DNA from: CBDANW01 sp965197825
Lineage (GTDB): Bacteria > Acidobacteriota > Vicinamibacteria > Marinacidobacterales > DATDRI01
DNA: 64,000 bases
Direction: 5' to 3'
NCBI GenBank assembly: GCA_965197825.1
Contig: CBDANW010000002.1
Location: 2,046,001-2,110,000, forward strand
Positions 40,163 to 49,738 of this stretch are shown here, piece by piece (within the stretch, counting starts at the first letter, position 1; every line of letters starts with the position of its first letter). A program made the translations under genes and the position numbers. The notes below the pieces were generated by a model. The model saw only the letters and a program-made list of their open reading frames with translations, did no database searches and was not told the DNA's origin.

Positions 40163-42865
40163 ATGCAAGACGCTAGTGTACCGGAACTCGCTTTCGAGAA
40201 GCTGACGCTTCCCAATGGGCTCGACGTCATCTTCCACGAAGACCACAAGCTCCCGGTCGTTCATGTAAACCTCTGGTATCACGTCGGTTCCAAGAACGAG
40301 AAGCCCGGCAAGACGGGCTTCGCACATCTGTTCGAGCACATGATGTTCGAGGGCTCGAGGAACGTGAAGGGCGAGTACGTTTCCCTCATGGAACGAGCGG
40401 GGGCGAACATCTTCCACGGCGGCGTCAACGGAACCACCGACTTCGATCGCACGAACTATTTCGAAACCGTTCCCTCTGGCTCGTTGGAGCTGGTCCTATG
40501 GGCAGAATCGGATCGGATGGGCTTTCTCCTCGACGCGCTCACCCAGGAGAATCTCGACAACCAGCGCGACGTCGTCAAGAACGAGAGACGCCAGGGAATG
40601 GACAACGTGCCCTATGGTCGTGCGATGGAGACACTGTTCGAGAACACGTTTCCCAAGGGGCATCCTTATTCCTGGCACGTGATCGGAAGCATGGAGGACG
40701 TTACCCGTGCTTCGGTGGATGACGTCAAGGAATTCTTCAAGACCTATTACACACCGAACAACTGTACGTTGGTGATAGCAGGTGATATCGACGTCACCGA
40801 AGCTCGTCGCCTGGTGGAAAACTATTTCGGCCCGCTTCCGCCCGGTCCCCTCTTGACGCGGCCGGATCGGTGGTTGGTGCGGGTCGACTCACACAGGCGG
40901 ATGGTGGTCGAGGATCGCGTACCGCAAGAGAGGCTTTACCTGGCGTGGCCGTCCGTGTCTTTTTTCGAGCCGGATGATGCGGCGCTCGATCTCGTCACCA
41001 CGGTGCTCTCCGACGGGAAGAACTCGAGACTCTACAAGCGATTGGTCTACGACGAGCAGGTGGCTTCGGACGTCGCGGCCTTCAACTATTCGCTCGAGAT
41101 CGCCGGCATGCTCGGTGTCGTGGCCACCGCCAGACCCGAGGTACCTCTGGCGCGGCTGAAAGTGCTGATCGACGAGGAGATCGATCGTTTCGCGAGCGAG
41201 GGCCCCGACGAGTCCGAACTGGAAAGAGTCAAAGCCAAACAAGAATTCGACTTTCTCTCCGGGCTCGAGCGGATCGGTGGGTTTGGCGGGAAAGCCGATC
41301 GGCTGGCGATGTACAACACGTACCTGGGCTCACCGGATTTCATGAAGGAAGACTACGAAAGGTATCAGCGCCTGACGCGGGAAGATCTTCGCCTCACTGC
41401 CGAGCGCTACCTTCTCCGACCTCGGTTGGAAGTGTCCTTCGTGCAGGAGCAGCCGGTCAAGTCGGAGGCCGACGGGCCCGACCGTTCCGTCAAGCCCGTG
41501 TTGAGGCCGACCCCGACGTTTCACCCACCGGAAATATCTTCGGTGCAGTTGGCCAACGGACTGATGCTCCGGGTCGTTGAACGCCGGGAGATTCCGAAGG
41601 TTGCGGTGGGGCTCGTCGTGAAGGCTGGGGCGGTCGCCGATGCCCCGGACAGATCGGGCGTGGCCTTCCTCACCGCGGAGATGTTGGACGAAGGAACCAG
41701 CTCGTTGAGCTCACTCGAGATCGAAGCCGAGCTCGAGCGAATGGGAAGTGAGCTCTCTGCCGGTTCGAGCCGCGAATGGAGTCTGGTCTCTCTCGACACC
41801 CTGCGGCGTTATCTGGGCGCATCCTTGAGTCTCATGGCCGATGTCGTGGTGCACCCCAGCTTCCCCGAGGAGGAGCTGGAGCGCGTTCGCAAGCGCAGAT
41901 TGGACGGCATCCTTCAGGATCGAGCCAGCCCCGGCACCACGGCGGGGCGCGTGATCCGCAAGGTCTTGTTCGGGGCGCAACACGCCTATGGGCGGCCGGT
42001 CGGTGGGGAGGAAGAATCCATTCGGGTGATCGAGCGTAGCGAACTGCTACCGTTCTACCGCAGCCACTACAACCCGAGGAATGCCAGCCTGATCATGGTC
42101 GGTGACGTTTCACTCGATGAGGCGAGGAAGGCCGCGGAACGTGCTTTCTCGGACTGGGGGAAATCGGCGTCCCCCGCGGCGAGCGTAGTCCAGCCGGTCG
42201 AGGATCCCACGCGTAAGGTGTACTTGGTGGATCGACCCGGCTCGGCCCAGTCGGAGCTGCGGGCCGCGTTCTTATTGCCTCCGAGGAGCACGGCGCGGTA
42301 CCACGTGCTCGAAGTCTTGAATACCATTCTGGGCGGAGGGTTCTCGAGCCGGCTCAACCTGAACCTCCGTGAGGAGAAGGGGTACAGCTACGGCGCCTTC
42401 AGTGTTCTTCGTTACGGGATCTTCCAAAGCGTGTTGCTCGGCGCGGCACCGGTGGAGTCAGGCGTGACCAAAGAGTCGCTGCGCGAGCTCGTGAGCGAGC
42501 TCGAGGCGTTGGCGTCGTGGAGCCGCCCGGTCACGGAGGAAGAGCTGGCGGATGCCAAGGCGACGCTCATTTGTGGAGACGCTCAGAGATTCGAGACGAT
42601 GGCGCAGGTGGCGGGCGAGGTGGCTGAGCTCGACTGCTACGGACTGCCTCTCGACGAGCTCTCCCGCTATCTGAGCGCCGTGGAGCGTGTGACCATCGAA
42701 GATCTCGAGGAGGCTGCCCGGACGCACATCCGGCCCCAGAACATGCTGCTGCTCGTGGTGGGTGATGCGGCCGAGCAGGAGCGTGGAATCCGAGAGCTGG
42801 ACCTCGGACCGATCGTTCGCGTCGACGCGGAGGGCGAAACGCTGGATGCGGAGTCCGGATCTTAA
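40163..42865 (+). CDS. M16-family peptidase, two-domain, about 900 residues
   Basis: An M16 peptidase (insulinase/processing-peptidase family) with two homologous halves. The active half has GFAHLFEHMMFEGSRNV (inverted zinc motif HxxEH) at about residue 52, and a downstream Glu region. The second half (from about 460) lacks HxxEH and is the structural domain. No signal peptide is seen at ATG 40163. Likely degrades small peptides, perhaps in the periplasm if exported by another route. A second M16 gene is at 59078-60334. Confidence 0.92.
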   Translation: MQDASVPELAFEKLTLPNGLDVIFHEDHKLPVVHVNLWYHVGSKNEKPGKTGFAHLFEHMMFEGSRNVKGEYVSLMERAGANIFHGGVNGTTDFDRTNYFETVPSGSLELVLWAESDRMGFLLDALTQENLDNQRDVVKNERRQGMDNVPYGRAMETLFENTFPKGHPYSWHVIGSMEDVTRASVDDVKEFFKTYYTPNNCTLVIAGDIDVTEARRLVENYFGPLPPGPLLTRPDRWLVRVDSHRRMVVEDRVPQERLYLAWPSVSFFEPDDAALDLVTTVLSDGKNSRLYKRLVYDEQVASDVAAFNYSLEIAGMLGVVATARPEVPLARLKVLIDEEIDRFASEGPDESELERVKAKQEFDFLSGLERIGGFGGKADRLAMYNTYLGSPDFMKEDYERYQRLTREDLRLTAERYLLRPRLEVSFVQEQPVKSEADGPDRSVKPVLRPTPTFHPPEISSVQLANGLMLRVVERREIPKVAVGLVVKAGAVADAPDRSGVAFLTAEMLDEGTSSLSSLEIEAELERMGSELSAGSSREWSLVSLDTLRRYLGASLSLMADVVVHPSFPEEELERVRKRRLDGILQDRASPGTTAGRVIRKVLFGAQHAYGRPVGGEEESIRVIERSELLPFYRSHYNPRNASLIMVGDVSLDEARKAAERAFSDWGKSASPAASVVQPVEDPTRKVYLVDRPGSAQSELRAAFLLPPRSTARYHVLEVLNTILGGGFSSRLNLNLREEKGYSYGAFSVLRYGIFQSVLLGAAPVESGVTKESLRELVSELEALASWSRPVTEEELADAKATLICGDAQRFETMAQVAGEVAELDCYGLPLDELSRYLSAVERVTIEDLEEAARTHIRPQNMLLLVVGDAAEQERGIRELDLGPIVRVDAEGETLDAESGS

Positions 42866-42866
42866 C

Positions 42867-43565
42867 TTACCGGGCTCGCTTCTGGAACACCAGATAGTAG
42901 CTCTGCGGCACCAAGGGTAGCTCCTTTTCGAGATCGAAGCCGGCATCCTTGATCTCGTCGGTGAAGGTCCCCTTCCCAGCGCGCAAGTGCTCGTACCTCG
43001 ACTCCGAGGTCACCCCGCGTATGCGCTCATAATCGATCACCACGAGACGTCCTTCGGGGCGGAGCGCCGCGGCGATGGATGCCATTATGTCGGCGGGGTA
43101 TTCGAAATGGTGGTACGTGTCGCAGATGAAAACTAGATCGACGGAACCGGGAGCGAGATGAGTCGTCCGCTCACCGCCCAGAATACCCTTGATATTGGTG
43201 ATTGCTTCTTTTCTCGCAGCTTCTTCAATGTGATCGATCGTCTCCTGGGCGATATCCACCGCATAGACCTGGCCATCGGGAGCAACCTCACTCGCCATGA
43301 GACGCGCCATGAAGCCGCTCCCCGCACCGACGTCGGCGACATCATCGCCGACCTCCAGCCCGAGTGCTGCTACGATGGCGTGACGGTACCTGTAGGCGGG
43401 CCGGCCCTCCCTCTCGAGACTCTCCACAACCGCTTCGACATCGGGATTCTTGAACCTCTCGTTGATGGATGGATCGACGACGCGACCGTCCTGAGCCGAA
43501 ACGATCGTCGGGACCAGCGAAGCGACCACCACCGCGGCGAAGCTTCGCCATGCTAGGTAGGTCAT
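42867..43565 (-). CDS. Exported SAM-dependent methyltransferase
   Basis: A 232-residue class I methyltransferase with a clear Sec signal peptide (ARRSFAAVVVASLVPT-like stretch ending VSAQ). Motif I is DDVADVGAGSGFMARLMA, followed by VYAVDIAQETIDHI, LVFICDTYHHFEYP and LVVIDYERIRGV. ATG 43565 has AAAGGA 9 bases upstream; ATG 43583 would add six residues. Methyltransferases using SAM normally work in the cytoplasm, so the export signal is unusual; similar proteins occur in Acidobacteria and other phyla. Confidence 0.85.
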   Translation of the reverse strand: MTYLAWRSFAAVVVASLVPTIVSAQDGRVVDPSINERFKNPDVEAVVESLEREGRPAYRYRHAIVAALGLEVGDDVADVGAGSGFMARLMASEVAPDGQVYAVDIAQETIDHIEEAARKEAITNIKGILGGERTTHLAPGSVDLVFICDTYHHFEYPADIMASIAAALRPEGRLVVIDYERIRGVTSESRYEHLRAGKGTFTDEIKDAGFDLEKELPLVPQSYYLVFQKRAR

Positions 43566-43718
43566 ACGTGTTGTTCCTTTCATTTGACATCCCACCTTTC
43601 AATACACGGGTGTGTTTTCTCGCACGCGCCGAAGCTTAGCATGAACGCCTGGGAAGAAGCGTAACTCCTCGCCGTGCCCCACTGGAGCGGGTTGGAACGT
43701 CGCGATTCGGAGGAGAAG

Positions 43719-45236
43719 CTACGCAGCGGAGTTGTCGCGTAGGGCGTCGGGGAGTAACACGGTTCCTGGCTGGTTGATGGCGGCGTAGGCCGCTTCGAGC
43801 ATGTAGGCCCTGGGGTCGACGTTCTGAAGCTTCGCGGTCTCGCACAGGGTGTAGAACAGCGCTGCGACGTCGGTTCCGCGTTTCGTTCGACTGCCGTAGT
43901 GATTTTTGCGACCGACGACAGGTCCACTCAGGGCGCGCTCGGCGTGATTGTTGTCAAGCCAGACGAGAGGGTTTTCGGCGAACAGCGTGAGTGTCTCCCA
44001 TCTCTCCAGCATGTAGCGGACCGCCTTGCCGAAGTCGCTTCGCGGCAATCCTCTTTGGCTCTCGCCCCATTGCCGAATCGCTTTCAAGATCCGCTGCGAA
44101 CGTTGCTTGCGTAAACGAAGTCTCAGTTTCTGAGCTTTTTCATCGCCGGGAAACGGACCCGGGACCTCGCGTTCGACTTCGTACAGCTCTCCGATCAAAC
44201 GAAGCACTTCGGAGCAAGCTTGCGGGTAGTGCTCGCTGGCTTCGTCGAACTTTCTTTTCACGTGCGCCCAGCAGTGGGCGAGACGAAACTGTGGACCGGC
44301 ACGAGCCGCGTAGCCGTCTGGACCGGCACGAGCTAGCACCTCGTACACCGCGTAGCCGTCCACAACCGCGATGCCGGAGTAGGTCCCCAGCACCTTTTGG
44401 CCATCTTCCGTCGATTTCGTCGGCAGCATTCGGTAGTACGCGATGTCCGGACTCGAAACGCCCCACACCGTGCCCGCCGACTTCTTCATCGAGCCCATCA
44501 GAGGCCACCGCGTTTCGTCGGCGTGGATGATGGGTGACTCCAAAACCTTCTCTCCCAGAGCGTCGTACACCGGATTCAGATGACGTGCCAGTACGTTCAG
44601 CTGGTCCCACAGCGTCTGGCTGTCGATATCTAGCCCTTCGCGGCGCATCATCCGAACCTGGCGCTCGAGAGGCATATGGTCCAGGTACTTGCTGATGGCC
44701 ACTTCGGTCGCGAACTCCACCGAGTAGCGGCCTCCGGGCTGAAGCTTCGTCGCCGCCGGTGCGGTGACGACGTTCGCGTTACATCGGCAGCGGTACTTTT
44801 TCCGCAAATGCCGTTCGATGACGAAGCTCCGCTTCACCACCGTCACCACTTCCGATTCCTCGTATTGACCCGCCATCTCGCCCAGCTCGCCGTCGCACAC
44901 CGAGCACTTTTTCTCTGTCTCGGCGAGTTCGATTACTTTGTCGACCACGGGAAGATGAGGCTGTTCGCGCGGGCCGTGCCCTTTCTTCTTGTTCTTTTTA
45001 GCCTTCGTTTTCTTCCGGGTCCGCTTTTCGTCGATGCGGAAAGTGCTCTCTCGCTTTTCCTGTAGTTGCTTGAGAACCGACAGTTCAAGTTGCTCCGTTT
45101 CCGGCACACCATGGAGTCTCGCCAGTTCCACTCGCAGACGAACGTTTTCATTGACGAGGCGCTGGTTCTCGTTATCAACGAGGAGAGCTATCTGGCGGAG
45201 TGTTTCGAGGTCGCGTTCGTTTTTTATGCGAACCAC
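43719..45236 (-). CDS. tnpC: IS66 transposase TnpC, copy 1
   Basis: A 505-residue DDE transposase. The N-terminal coiled coil (about 1-65) is followed by a Lys-rich segment, the zinc finger CSVCDGELGEM, and CRCNANVVTAP, then the catalytic domain with VIHADETRW (or IIHADETRW), GTYSGIAVVDGYAVYE, LAHCWAHVKRKF and WLDNNHAERAL. A short internal duplication (ARAGP twice) precedes LAHCWAHV. It cuts and joins DNA at the GTAA ends. Nearly identical to copy 2. Confidence 0.95.
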   Translation of the reverse strand: MVRIKNERDLETLRQIALLVDNENQRLVNENVRLRVELARLHGVPETEQLELSVLKQLQEKRESTFRIDEKRTRKKTKAKKNKKKGHGPREQPHLPVVDKVIELAETEKKCSVCDGELGEMAGQYEESEVVTVVKRSFVIERHLRKKYRCRCNANVVTAPAATKLQPGGRYSVEFATEVAISKYLDHMPLERQVRMMRREGLDIDSQTLWDQLNVLARHLNPVYDALGEKVLESPIIHADETRWPLMGSMKKSAGTVWGVSSPDIAYYRMLPTKSTEDGQKVLGTYSGIAVVDGYAVYEVLARAGPDGYAARAGPQFRLAHCWAHVKRKFDEASEHYPQACSEVLRLIGELYEVEREVPGPFPGDEKAQKLRLRLRKQRSQRILKAIRQWGESQRGLPRSDFGKAVRYMLERWETLTLFAENPLVWLDNNHAERALSGPVVGRKNHYGSRTKRGTDVAALFYTLCETAKLQNVDPRAYMLEAAYAAINQPGTVLLPDALRDNSAA

Positions 45237-45250
45237 GGAATACGATTAGA

Positions 45251-45631
45251 TCATAGAGACGATCTCACGGCAAGTGAAAAATGCTTCATTTCAGGAGGTG
45301 ACAAAGATATTTTTCCGACCAACCGGCTCCCCTCCAGAAACAACGACAACTCTGTCGTCGTCAGTCGCACTGGCTCGCCGTCACCGCTGGACCACAGGCA
45401 TGCGAACTTTCCCTCTTCGAGACGTTTCGCGTAGACGCACAGTCCGGTCCCGTCCCAGTGCAGAACTTTCGCGCGGATTCGGTTGCGGCTGACGAACAAG
45501 TACAGCTCACCGCTCAGCGGGTCACGACCAAGCTCGTTCATCACCAGCGCCGACAGACCGTCAAAGCCCTTGCGGAGATCCGCCGGCGCCGCGTACGCCC
45601 ACGCCGACACCCGACGGCTATTCCACTTCAT
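45251..45631 (-). CDS. tnpB: IS66 accessory protein TnpB, copy 1
   Basis: A 126-residue IS66 Orf2-type protein: PADLRKGFDGLSALV, DPLSGELYLFVSRNR and VLHWDGTGLCVYAKRLEEGK are the family core. It is needed together with TnpC for transposition. The start overlaps the end of tnpA by 4 bp, typical for this family, and tnpC follows 14 bp later. Confidence 0.93.
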   Translation of the reverse strand: MKWNSRRVSAWAYAAPADLRKGFDGLSALVMNELGRDPLSGELYLFVSRNRIRAKVLHWDGTGLCVYAKRLEEGKFACLWSSGDGEPVRLTTTELSLFLEGSRLVGKISLSPPEMKHFSLAVRSSL

Positions 45632-45972
45632 CCCAGCTGCTCAACAAGCCGCAGCAGCCGCTGTTCCGACAGACCCTCGATTCGATACCCTCGCGGGGTT
45701 ACCAGCGTAATCTCCGTGCGTTTTTCCGATTCCACGACTTCGACACGCCGAACGATACCCCTCATAGCCTCCTCTCGATTCCATCGAGATAGACTCCAGC
45801 CACTCACCCCGAGCCCCCTCGCGACACCCTCAAGGCTCGCGCCCTGATCCTTCATCTGATTCAGATACAGCACCGCTTCGCGACGTTGTTCCCGCGAGTA
45901 ACGCCGCCCTCGACCTGTGCGGCCACGATCTTCTTCACGTGCTCGCCTACGAAATGCTGTCCTCGCTTCCAT
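45628..45972 (-). CDS. tnpA: IS66 accessory protein TnpA, copy 1
   Basis: A 114-residue protein with a helix-turn-helix of the transposase_8 type: YSREQRREAVLYLN, GVARGLGVSGWSLSRWNRE. The tail (GYRIEGLSEQRLLRLV) is typical for IS66 TnpA. It likely binds the element ends. ATG 45972 is 79 bp inside the right end of the element. Confidence 0.92.
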   Translation of the reverse strand: MEARTAFRRRAREEDRGRTGRGRRYSREQRREAVLYLNQMKDQGASLEGVARGLGVSGWSLSRWNREEAMRGIVRRVEVVESEKRTEITLVTPRGYRIEGLSEQRLLRLVEQLG

Positions 45973-46272
45973 CGCTTCGCACTCCTTTCAAGACTGCTCA
46001 CGATGGAACATTCCGACACGCTTGTCACGACGGGCCACGGAGAGGAGTTACGAAGAAGCGCGTGTCTTTTTGAATACAATACGATCTTCCAATTGATAGT
46101 TGAGGCCGCTTTCTGCGCTGGCAGGCACAAGTTCAACGTGAAACAAACTCTCAAGTAACGCTTGAGGGTTTGGAGCGCAACGAGACAGCCACGGCTGCCG
46201 CTCGAGAGATCGTGTAATCTACTGAAAACAAATAATCTTGACCAGAACTTCTTTTCAGGAGACTATCATGAC

Positions 46273-46513
46273 ATGAGACGCAAAGTCAGCACGCTCCTTG
46301 AGGAGAGCCTTTTCCGGAGGGTCAAGCTGGAGTCGGCGCGGCGCGGAAAGCAGATCAGCGAAAGTCGTAGGGGAGGCGTTGGAGGAGTATTTGGGCGAAA
46401 AGGGACGGCGAGAGGCGTCGGCCAGTTTCGTAACCGGGAGTTGGGGCGCGCTGTACCTCCCGGAGGAGGAGGTGCGTGAGATCATCGAGGAGGACGGACT
46501 TCTTGACACTTAG
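46273..46513 (+). pseudogene. Frameshifted CopG/ribbon-helix-helix-like antitoxin
   Basis: From ATG 46273 (CAGGAGA upstream) the first frame gives MRRKVSTLLEESLFRRVKLE and SARRGKQIS; the next frame continues VVGEALEEYLGEKGRRE and FVTGSWGALYLPEEEVREII up to the stop at 46513. The change sits at GCGAAAGTC (46359-46366), where one A too many explains it. Joined, it is a normal 79-residue VapB-type antitoxin for the PIN toxin that overlaps its end. In this state it would make a truncated product. Confidence 0.7.
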
Positions 46514-47009
46514 CCGAGTCTCCTCTGGAGCGCGTATCTTTGTGGATTCTACGATCTTCATCTATCACTTCACGGGAACGTCGGCGGACTGCAGGACATT
46601 CCTGACGCGTTGCGAGGCGGGAGATATCAAGGCCACTACCTCCGTCGTGGTGATGGCTGAGGTGGCTCACCGTCTGATGATGATCGAGGCGGTGGCGCGA
46701 GGGCTCTTGCCGAGGGGAAACGTGGCCCGGAAGCTTCGAACGAGGCCCGATGTCGTGAAAGGCCTCGACTCGTATCAGCAGCAGGTCGAGCGGATCCCTC
46801 TCATGGGCGTCAAGGTTCTCTCATTGGATGTGAAGGCGTTGTTGCACTCCCAAGGGATCAGAAAGCAATACGGACTCTTGGTCAGCGACTCACTGGTGGC
46901 CGCGACCGCGACGCTTGCCGGGCTTCGGGCTCTTGCCACGGCCGACTCGGAATTCAAGAGGGTCGCCGAGCTCGAAATTTTCGAGCCCGAGGATTTGAAG
47001 TCAGGATGA
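46503..47009 (+). CDS. PIN-domain toxin (VapC family)
   Basis: A 168-residue PIN-domain protein. The acidic catalytic residues are visible in IFVDSTIFIYHF (first Asp), MAEVAHR (Glu), and GLLVSDSLVAATATLAGLRALATADSEFKR (Asp near VSDS and TADSEF). The start is probably TTG 46503, with AGGAGGA about 9 bases upstream, overlapping the antitoxin stop; GTG 46476 is an upstream alternative. PIN toxins cut RNA, often tRNA. The frame is intact although its antitoxin appears broken. Confidence 0.85.
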   Translation: MTLSRVSSGARIFVDSTIFIYHFTGTSADCRTFLTRCEAGDIKATTSVVVMAEVAHRLMMIEAVARGLLPRGNVARKLRTRPDVVKGLDSYQQQVERIPLMGVKVLSLDVKALLHSQGIRKQYGLLVSDSLVAATATLAGLRALATADSEFKRVAELEIFEPEDLKSG

Positions 47010-47184
47010 TCTCGAGGTTCACGAAGACCTCCGGGTGTCGACCTCGCCCAGAAACATCACAATGAGTGTGGGGTGTGCTCACGGCACTGGACGAGCGAGT
47101 TGTCCTCAAACCAAGGGGAGGCCTACTTGGGGCCAGATTCAGGTGTTGGCTTAGCCTGTTGACTCTTCAAACTGTTGCGGGGGT

Positions 47185-49060
47185 ATGCACATCTCTCCGA
47201 TAACCGGCGGCTCAAAGAAGAACATGCTACTGAGCTTGGTGACCTCCGCGCCTCGCGCTCGAAACGCTTGGGTAAGGGTCCTCATCGGGCTCGTCGCGAC
47301 GGGCCTACCCACTGTCGTTCTGGGTCAAGCCCAAGACGGCGAGCTCAACGGGAGGGTCGTGGACCCCGATGCTCTGGCGCTTCCGGGAGTGACCATCACG
47401 CTCACCGAGCAAGGCACCGGCTATACCCGCGCTACCGTCACGCAAGCAGACGGGGCCTACATCATGATCAAACCTGCGACCCGGAACCTATGACGTCAAC
47501 GTCGTGATGTCAGGGTTCAAGACGATCAATCAGACGGGACTCATCCTGGAATCGGGCGCCGAGCTCACCGTCAATTACAATCTCGAGCTAGCCACCATCG
47601 AAGAAGTCATCAACGAGACCGCGGAGACACCGCTGGTCGATGTGACCAGCAACCGAATCGGTGGCACGCTGGGTTCGAAAGAGGTAGACGAGATCCCGGC
47701 CAACTTCCGGAACTTCACCGCCCTCACCCAGCTCGTCCCGGGCATGACGCCCAACCCCGTCCAGTCGACCTTCCAGGGCGGGGGCGCCACGGCCAATGGC
47801 GCGGAATTTGCCCACAACCTGTACATGATCGACGGGGGCTACAACAACGACGACCGCCTGGGCACCTCTCCGGGACCGCAGGTGCGGGTGGTGCTCGACA
47901 TCATCTCCGAGTATCAGGTGATGGTGAGCCAGTACTCGGCCGAGTACAGCGGTGCGGCCGGGGCGATCCTCAACATGGTCACCAAGAGCGGCACTAACGT
48001 TTTCTCCGGGCGCGTCTACGCCTTCTACCGGGATGATTCCCTGTATTCCGAAACGAGCTTCGCCAATGACCTCGGCTTTGGACAAGCCAGACGAAAAAAC
48101 GCTGCAAGCGGGCTTCGGGGTCGGTGGGCCGATCATTCAGGACAAAGTTGCACTTCTACTTCAACTACGAGCGGGACGATGAGGAGCTCGGCGGATCCAA
48201 GAGGCTTCCGGCGGAAGGGTTCCCCATCGCCTATGACCACGTTGGCTACTTTGAGGTCCACGCTAACAACTTCTTCGCTCGGGGCGACTTTCAGGCCAAC
48301 CCCAACAACATCCTGAGCTTGCGCTGGATCTTGGAGACCGCGCCCGCGAAAGGCGAGGGCTTCAACGCCCATGACGACATGTTTGACGCGAGGGATTTCG
48401 AGAACGACTGGGACACCAGCATCGGCTTTACCTGGACTTCCATCCTCGGGGACAAACGCCTCGAGCTCGTTTCGCTTTACCCGGATCGGGGAACAGCTCG
48501 GGAGTGGCTCGCAGACCTTCTTCGATGAGAATGTGAACTTCGTCGGCCTGCAGGGTAACCAGCTCGACCTCTTCCAATCCAACTCGCACCCCGGCTATCG
48601 CACCGGACTGGGCGGCATCGGGACCAACACCCGGGTCCGCACCTACCTTTTCGACAACACCTTCAGCTACTTTCTGCGGGCAAAGGCGGGGGCCATAACC
48701 TCAAATTCGGGGTTGGCTACAGCCAGAACAAGATCTCGTCACGGGTTCGGAGCGATTCGGGCACGTTCGACTTCGAGACCGATCATCCCTACAACCCGGC
48801 CGATCCCTCCCCTATCCCGTCGAGTTCGTCATCGAGATCATCCCGCCCGGGCTGCCAGGCCTTGATTCAGGCTACGACGACTGGCGGGCCAATTTCTTCG
48901 TCCAGGACAAGTGGCGCCTGAACGATCAGCTAACCCTCAACCTGGGTCTTCGCTGGGATTACCAGGACGCCGTGCCCAATAGCGGAGACGACTTCGCCCC
49001 TCGCCTGGGCTTCGCTTACGATCCGTTTACGGCATCACCTCCTCCTTCAACTGGACGACT
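47185..49060 (+). pseudogene. Shattered Oar-like TonB-dependent receptor
   Basis: Pieces in all three frames line up as one receptor: a signal peptide and carboxypeptidase-regulatory-like domain (GELNGRVVDPDALALPGVTI), then LRPGTYDVNVVMSGFK, the plug domain (LESGAELTVNYNLEL, DEIPANFRNFTALTQLVPGM), and barrel strands (YFNYERDDEELGG, FARGDFQANPNNILSLRW, HNLKFGVGYSQNKISSR, FFVQDKWRLNDQLTLNLGLR). At least six frame changes occur (near 47473, 48090, 48135, 48475, 48690 and after) and the barrel stops after about 49060. An outer membrane receptor of the kind amplified in Acidobacteria, now dead. Confidence 0.8.
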
Positions 49061-49738
49061 CCCTGCGGTCGAGTCACTTCTATGGCCTGCTTGGCTCTCG
49101 CAGGCCCCCGTTGCCTCAAAACGCGCCGACCTCGTCGACTCAGCACGAGCCGCACTTGCTAGGGAGGCTCGCCCTGAGGTCCCCCCTATTCATAGGAAGA
49201 CGAATTTTTAGAGGTATGCCTCCCTCAAATTCGAGATTTTCTGACGAGGCAGAATGGCCCTAAATCGCCTTTTGAGCAGATTTGAGTAGATCTCTGCTTA
49301 CTGTTAGAAGCCCCGGGCGGGATCAATAGAAATGATGGACAGCCCAGCTCGAGGAGAAAATCGCGCGCTTGGCCGACGAACGAGCTCGCTTCGAGTCAGA
49401 AAGACCCAAGTGGAAGGAGTGGCAATCTGTCTCTCAAAATCTTTCCAGCTTCTGTGAGCATGCGGTGACCGATGGTCCCTGCCTTGACCTTGCGATAGGT
49501 TGCGCCACTCTCGGTGCGGTTGGTGTGGAAACAGTGAAGCTACCCGCGAGGAGTCCGAATTTGAACGCGTACGCCGAGCGGCCGACCATCATTCTCGGAA
49601 GATGTCATACCTCCGTCGGAGGCTTCCCGTTTCTTAGCAAGTCGCACCCCATCCCGGGCTTCGATTCGTCACGGTCGGAAAGCGAACGATAGCCGTCCGG
49701 TGCGGATTCTGGCGCTGTTGCCGCCTTAGTGCGACGGA
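49061..49738. other. Decayed region with a transposase fragment
   Basis: Between the TonB remnant and the Fic gene. At about 49512-49590, plus strand, GVETVKLPARSPNLNAYAER is a piece of an integrase/DDE transposase ('LPxRSPNLNAYAERF'), followed by unrelated codons. Upstream a coiled-coil-like segment (EEKIARLADERARFESER) is of unknown origin. No intact gene or RNA is seen. Confidence 0.5.

Larger units (their letters stand above)
43661..46051 (-). mobile_element. IS66-family element, copy 1
   Basis: A 2391-bp element whose ends start GTAACTCCTC(G/T)CCGTG in inverted orientation, the typical IS66 GTAA ends. The flanks GAAGAAGC at 43653-43660 and 46052-46059 are an exact 8-bp target duplication. 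It carries the standard three genes tnpA, tnpB, tnpC on the minus strand. It lies between the methyltransferase gene and the toxin-antitoxin remnant and disrupts no visible gene. Confidence 0.93.

Noticed and set aside
49369..49692. 107-codon frame as a gene
   Set aside because: It joins a coiled-coil-like piece to a transposase fragment; no start signal and no full domain.
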